Assembly (NCBI RefSeq): GCF_051860505.1
Contig: NZ_JBHYDX010000008.1
Coordinates: 103,508 to 167,507, forward strand
Length of the DNA stretch: 64,000 bases
Direction: 5' to 3'
From: Pannonibacter sp051860505
GTDB taxonomy: Bacteria; Pseudomonadota; Alphaproteobacteria; Rhizobiales; Stappiaceae
The notes under the pieces are model-generated. The model was not told the DNA's origin. It searched no databases and saw nothing but the letters and a program-made list of their open reading frames with translations. The position numbers were made by a program, and so were the translations under genes. Of the stretch, positions 60,260 to 64,000 are shown piece after piece (the stretch's first letter is position 1; each line of letters opens with the position of its first letter).

Positions 60260-61564
60260 TCATCCTGGACCGTCTGTTGCCGGGAAACGCAGGAGAGCTG
60301 ACTTCTTCTCTGCCGTTTCGCGCATGGCAGCAGTGCGATAGTCGGACGGCGTCTGGCCCATTTCCTTGCGGAACGCCGCATTGAAGGTCGAGCGGGCGTT
60401 GAACCCGACATCTTCGCCGATGTCGATGATCCGGTTCGTCGTGTTGGTCAGCAGCTCGCAGGCCTCGCGGACCCGCCAGTGGTTGACATACTCGTAGAAA
60501 TTGCTGCCGATATAGTCGTTCAGCACCTGGGACAGATAGTTCTCGGATACTTTCAGGTGGTCGGAGAGATTGCGCAGGTTAAGGGCGTGGTTGCGATAGA
60601 GCTTGTCCTCCGCCATGGCTCGCTCGATCTTGCCCGCGATCCGCTTCATCCGCTCCCCGTCCAGTGCCGAGCGCTGATAGCGCGCTTCAGTCAATGCCAC
60701 GGCCGGCGCTTCCTCGCTCACCTGCAGCACCTCGCGTGGCACCTTCAGTACGACACCGGCGTCCATTTCCGCCTCGGCGGCCGGGCTGCGACGGGCGGGG
60801 GCGTAGATCGGCTGCTGCCACAGCGCCATGAAGGTCAGGGGGTAGATCCAGGCGGCAAAGATCAGCACGCTGACCATCGGTGAGGGATTGAGCTGGTTGA
60901 ACAGCAGGTTGTCGCCAAGCAGCACCAGGTTGATGCCCCAGGACAGTCCCATCAGCGGAATGTTCCAGTGCAGCCAGCGCAGGCTGCTGCCTTCGAGGTT
61001 CGAGAAATAGTCGAGTTTCTGCCGTTCGTGCCGCCCAAGTTCGCGGATGCTCATCGCCACGTAAAGGGTCATGACCGGCAGATAGACCAGCATGGTGATC
61101 AGCCGTTCGGGCGGCAAGGGCGTCGACAGGGTCGTGCCAAGATCGTGCAGGCTCGGACCATGCAGGGCGACGGGCTGTGACTTTGCGTAAAGCAGGATGG
61201 TCAGGAACTGCATGGCCGCATATGGCGCCAGGTGCCAGAGGTCCTTGCGGTTGAAGCTCAGGGGGTCCTTGCTGGACAAGGCCCGTGCATAAAAGTAAAG
61301 CGCCGGGCCTTCCAGCAGCAGCAGCGGCGTCATCACCGCCACGACATGGTTTGGGCCGGGCAATGTCCACTCGCCGATGCCATACATCACCTCGGTCAGG
61401 TCGCCGAGGGCCATCACCAGCACCAAGCCCAGGAAGGCGGAGATCGCCAGCGAGTGGTCCTTGCGCGGCTCGCGGCGGGTCAGCAGGAGCCCGATGACGA
61501 AGACCAGATGCGTTGCCAGTCCGAGGGCAAGGATGAAAAGATCGTTCGTATACAGGATCGGCAC
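60260..61564 (-). CDS. Membrane-anchored AraC-family regulator
   Basis: 434 residues from GTG 61564; the frame extends further but with a poor N-terminus. Seven hydrophobic segments (about 5-260) precede a cytoplasmic AraC-type DNA-binding domain with two HTHs (NLRNLSDHLKVSENYLSQVL and DIGEDVGFNARSTFNAAFRK). Ligand unknown; the 7-helix part could sense a lipid or membrane state. It lies downstream of mipA on the same strand. Confidence 0.85.
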   Translation of the reverse strand: MPILYTNDLFILALGLATHLVFVIGLLLTRREPRKDHSLAISAFLGLVLVMALGDLTEVMYGIGEWTLPGPNHVVAVMTPLLLLEGPALYFYARALSSKDPLSFNRKDLWHLAPYAAMQFLTILLYAKSQPVALHGPSLHDLGTTLSTPLPPERLITMLVYLPVMTLYVAMSIRELGRHERQKLDYFSNLEGSSLRWLHWNIPLMGLSWGINLVLLGDNLLFNQLNPSPMVSVLIFAAWIYPLTFMALWQQPIYAPARRSPAAEAEMDAGVVLKVPREVLQVSEEAPAVALTEARYQRSALDGERMKRIAGKIERAMAEDKLYRNHALNLRNLSDHLKVSENYLSQVLNDYIGSNFYEYVNHWRVREACELLTNTTNRIIDIGEDVGFNARSTFNAAFRKEMGQTPSDYRTAAMRETAEKKSALLRFPATDGPG

Positions 61565-61597
61565 TCCGCAAGGGTTCGCCCCGCATCGAAAAGAAGG

Positions 61598-61629
61598 CGC
61601 GCATGCGCAGGGTGATCTGCGCATGCGCG
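61598..61629. repeat. 32-bp nested palindrome upstream of the AraC-type gene
   Basis: CGCGCATGCGCAG and CTGCGCATGCGCG are perfect inverted copies (13 bp) around a 6-bp loop, and each arm itself contains the palindrome GCGCATGCGC. It lies 34-65 bp upstream of the AraC-type start and 151 bp after mipA. It could be an operator with two identical half-sites or a terminator hairpin of mipA. Confidence 0.75.
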
Positions 61630-61780
61630 GTCTGGTCCCGTCAAGGCCGGGTGGGGCAGTGGCCTTGTGGCGCGTGTTGAGGAACACGGGACGGGAACAG
61701 GCACCCATGTGCCATGCCCTGAGGCGTCAGGCGTCCGGACGGGCCCGACCGGACACTTCAGGGGGGCGGAAACGGCAATG

Positions 61781-62689
61781 TCAGCCGCCGAAGCGATACG
61801 TCACGAAGGCACCGACCGAGTACTGGTTCTTCGAGCCGCGGCTGCCCGTCACGATCGGCGATTTCGCCGCCTCGCCCACCAGCCGGTCATAGGATCCGGT
61901 CAGGGTGAAGGCTGCCTTCTCGGTCAGGAGATAGGTCGCATCCGCCGAGATCCCGACACTGGCGATGCCGCCGGACGGCCGGAAGGTCTTGAGCCCGCTG
62001 CGCCCGGACTGGGCGGCGCTGACCCCGAAGACCGAGCGCATGTAGCTCTCGTCAAACCAGGTCGCCTTGGCAGCCGCGCCCAGCATCAGGCGGTGGTCCA
62101 GCAGCGGCGGGGCCTTGACGCCGAGCGTGAAGTCACCGGTCCAGCCTTCGGCCGCCTTGATCTTTTCGTTGAGGCCGAAGCGGTTCAGGCTTTTGTCCCG
62201 GCTGTCCTTCAGCTTCAGGACGCTGCGCCTGAGTTCCACCGCGGCCTCCAGCCAGGGCAACGGTTCATAGGCGATGAAGCCGCCGGCATCGAGCGTCGGC
62301 GCCAGGTCGCCAAGGCCGTTCAGCGTCTTGCGGTCGTCCTTGGTGTCGCGGCCCATGCTGTAGCGCAGGACCGGCCCGGCCCGAAATCCGTAGGTGTCGA
62401 GGGCGTTGACAGTGAGGCCCTTGGGATCGAGCAGGACGGTATCGCGCCAATTGACCGCGACATACGGAACGGGAAGCACCTTCATCTTGTCGGACCCGAG
62501 GAATGCCGGCGCATAAAGCGCGCCGCCGCCGACAGTGACCGTCCAGTCCGGCTTTGCCTCATCAACGGCGAGCTCGGGAAAGTCCTGTCGCGCCGGCTCC
62601 TCGAGATCTGCGGCAAAGGCGGGAAGGGCAAGGACGCTTAGTCCGAGGCCGAGGGCAAGGCCGGTGAGGACGGGGCGATGATGGGTCAC
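61781..62689 (-). CDS. MipA/OmpV-family outer-membrane protein
   Basis: 302 residues from GTG 62689 (GGAG upstream). Signal peptide 1-27 (ALPAFA). Beta-barrel pattern of alternating residues, with the family motifs GGGALYAPAFLGSDKMKVLP near 54-73 and a terminal aromatic-rich strand (YSVGAFVTYRFGG). MipA/OmpV proteins scaffold murein enzymes or act as channels. Confidence 0.9.
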   Translation of the reverse strand: MTHHRPVLTGLALGLGLSVLALPAFAADLEEPARQDFPELAVDEAKPDWTVTVGGGALYAPAFLGSDKMKVLPVPYVAVNWRDTVLLDPKGLTVNALDTYGFRAGPVLRYSMGRDTKDDRKTLNGLGDLAPTLDAGGFIAYEPLPWLEAAVELRRSVLKLKDSRDKSLNRFGLNEKIKAAEGWTGDFTLGVKAPPLLDHRLMLGAAAKATWFDESYMRSVFGVSAAQSGRSGLKTFRPSGGIASVGISADATYLLTEKAAFTLTGSYDRLVGEAAKSPIVTGSRGSKNQYSVGAFVTYRFGG

Positions 62690-62891
62690 GTCGAATTCTC
62701 CGCTTGGGGCGCGCAGGGAGGTCGCGCCGGTCGGGCCGCGGTGCCGGGCACTGCGGTTGCGACGGAGATGCCAGATTGCAGGCGGAACTGCGTCCGGTCG
62801 GGCTGGCCCGGACGAAAGGTCGCCGCGCTCTGGCGGCAGATGGAAGGGCATCATGTGCGGGCCGGTGGAGCCGGACGTCGGCAGGCTGGCT

Positions 62892-63689
62892 TCAGTCCTT
62901 GCTCTGGCGCAGGTGCCGTTCCAGCCGGCTCAGTCCGAGCGACAGGGTCACGGTCAGGGTCAGATAGATCAGCGCCACCAGGTTGTAGGTCTCGAAGTAG
63001 CGGAAATTTCCGGCCGCCGTCACCTTGCCGAGCTGGGTCACGTCGGTAACGCCGAGCACCGACACCAGCGACGAATCCTTCACCATGGCGATAAAGTCGT
63101 TGCCATAGGGCGGCAGGATGGTGCGGAAGGCCTGCGGCGCCACGATCAGCCGGAAGCGCAGCCAGCCATTCAGCCCCAGCGCCTTGGCCGCCTCGATCTG
63201 GCCCGGATCGACGGCGACGATCCCGGCCCGGAACACTTCCGCCAGAAACGCAGAATAGGCCAGCACCAGTGCCGTCACCGCCCGCCACAGCAGCGAAATG
63301 TCCCGCGTCCTGACCGGTTCCAGCCCCAGTGGCCCGGTCAGAAAGTTCCATGCCTCCACCAGCATCGGCACGCCGGCGAAAGCCACATAGAGCAGCAGCA
63401 CGATGATCGGGATCCCGCGGATCACCTCGATGTAGAACTTCACCACCTGCCGGATCACGAGGAACCGTGACAGCCCGCCGACAGCGAGCAGCAGGCCGAG
63501 CGCGGAGGCTCCCGCAAACCCCGTTACGGTGACGAGCAACGTGATGCCGATGCCCTGCGACAGCACGGACAGCACCTGCGCATGCACCTCACTGGTCAGC
63601 GCCTGGCCGAAGGCATAGGCACCGGCCAGGCCAAGCACCACCAGCCACCAGGGAAAGTCGGTCGTTGATGTCTTGCGGGACGGGCCCAT
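62892..63689 (-). CDS. Polar amino acid ABC transporter permease
   Basis: 265 residues with five to six helices. EVIRGIPIIVLLLYVAFAGV and the EAA loop EAAKALGLNGWLRFRLIVAP fit the HisM/GlnP group. It follows the broken binding-protein gene and is probably the channel of the same importer. No ATPase is in the window. Confidence 0.92.
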   Translation of the reverse strand: MGPSRKTSTTDFPWWLVVLGLAGAYAFGQALTSEVHAQVLSVLSQGIGITLLVTVTGFAGASALGLLLAVGGLSRFLVIRQVVKFYIEVIRGIPIIVLLLYVAFAGVPMLVEAWNFLTGPLGLEPVRTRDISLLWRAVTALVLAYSAFLAEVFRAGIVAVDPGQIEAAKALGLNGWLRFRLIVAPQAFRTILPPYGNDFIAMVKDSSLVSVLGVTDVTQLGKVTAAGNFRYFETYNLVALIYLTLTVTLSLGLSRLERHLRQSKD

Positions 63690-63735
63690 GGCTTAAGCGC
63701 TCCGAAGGGGCTGGAGAGGGGCTGTTGCACGAAAG

Positions 63736-63772
63736 ACCGGAACCCGACGGGTGTTTCCCATCGGGTTCCGGT
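63736..63772. terminator. Intercistronic hairpin between binding protein and permease
   Basis: ACCGGAACCCGA / TCGGGTTCCGGT, a perfect 12-bp stem with a 13-nt loop. Located between the binding-protein remnant and the permease, like the aapJ-aapQ hairpins. Confidence 0.8.
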
Positions 63773-63834
63773 TCAGCCCTTGCGCGCCCTGCGCATGTTC
63801 AAGGCGGGATGCGACAGCCTCTGAGGCTGCGACC

Positions 63835-63945
63835 TTACTGGCCCATCTTGTAGTCGAGGAACCACTTCTTATCGAGCGCGGCGATGGTGCCGTCGGCCTT
63901 CATGGAGGCTATGGCGGCATTGACCAGCAACTGTATCGGTTGCTG
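63835..63945 (-). pseudogene. Broken C-terminal end of an ABC substrate-binding protein
   Basis: Reading the minus strand back from the TAA at 63835-63837 gives ...VNAAIASMKADGTIAALDKK then WFLDYKMGQ, the usual end of a polar amino acid binding protein. An in-frame stop (TGA, plus-strand tca at 63946-63948) interrupts it after only about 36 codons, and upstream sequence no longer resembles the family. The gene appears cut by inserted DNA. Confidence 0.7.
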
Positions 63946-64000
63946 TCAAGTTGGTTGATCGCTGAAGTCCCTTTTTTGTCCCATCATGGCATTGAGGGCG
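63933..64000. other. Possible edge of an inserted mobile element
   Basis: From about 63933 the sequence departs from the binding-protein frame. On the minus strand it reads ...ALNAMMGQKRDFSDQPT and stops, as if it were the end of another coding region. Too little is present to name an insertion sequence. Confidence 0.35.

Noticed and set aside
60687..61604. 305-aa minus-strand frame within the AraC-type gene
   Set aside because: A frame-shifted shadow; the 434-aa frame has clear helices and an AraC domain.

Overview
The window looks like a chromosomal segment of a GC-rich (roughly 60-65% by eye) alphaproteobacterium. Evidence for this is an AapJQMP general L-amino-acid transporter, a stand-alone NDUFS4-type complex I subunit, a ChrR-type anti-sigma factor with an ECF11-like promoter, a homoprotocatechuate meta-cleavage operon and typical alphaproteobacterial tRNAs. 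A marine or soil Hyphomicrobiales member (Stappiaceae-like, e.g. Pannonibacter/Stappia/Labrenzia) is my best guess, but that is inference. No phage, plasmid, CRISPR or rRNA region is visible. The only hint of an insertion is at the extreme right edge.

Layout. 1-4.3 kb: a cut-off gene, a vWA-domain secreted protein and two unrecognised envelope proteins. 4.3-9.7 kb: an M3 peptidase, an SdpR/SdpI-like pair, a DUF2306/flavin-binding pair and an ornithine cyclodeaminase-like protein. 9.8-15 kb: an SH3b protein, then a FecR-like/CHASE2-cyclase pair converging on a caspase-like protein. 15-20.4 kb: hpaFEDGH with divergent hpaR. 20.4-26.8 kb: housekeeping genes with three tRNAs (Glu, Pro, Arg). 26.8-34.3 kb: a tripartite tricarboxylate transporter (tctCBA plus an AbrB-like protein) divergent from tctD-tctE and a third gene for an ABC-type binding protein. 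34.9-40.1 kb: an unusual island with a BTAD/TPR regulator, two small divergent proteins (one resembling nitrile-hydratase-like leader peptides), a YcaO protein and a small structured RNA with its own promoter and terminator. 40.3-46.2 kb: a Tim44-like protein, a CAP lipoprotein and a four-gene lipid A/glycolipid decoration operon (ArnT-like GT, PAP2, DPM1-like GT, LAB-N). 46.5-52.5 kb: metC and aapJQMP. 52.9-60.2 kb: a META-domain protein, sseA, alaX, lysE, cls-cysK, and an orphan chrR-SDR pair behind an ECF11-type promoter. 60.3-64 kb: a membrane AraC regulator, a MipA/OmpV protein, an amino-acid ABC permease and the broken tail of its binding protein.

Two things stand out. First, three copies of a ~180-bp non-coding palindromic element (41.4, 46.3 and 52.5 kb) each sit between two perfect copies of a rho-independent terminator hairpin. 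The hairpin differs from locus to locus but is identical on both sides of each element, and the duplicated unit is exactly the stem-loop (21, 23 and 28 bp). This suggests a mobile element that targets terminators and duplicates the hairpin. Second, the YcaO/leader-peptide-like/BTAD island looks like a minimal peptide-modification locus with no visible dehydrogenase, protease or exporter.
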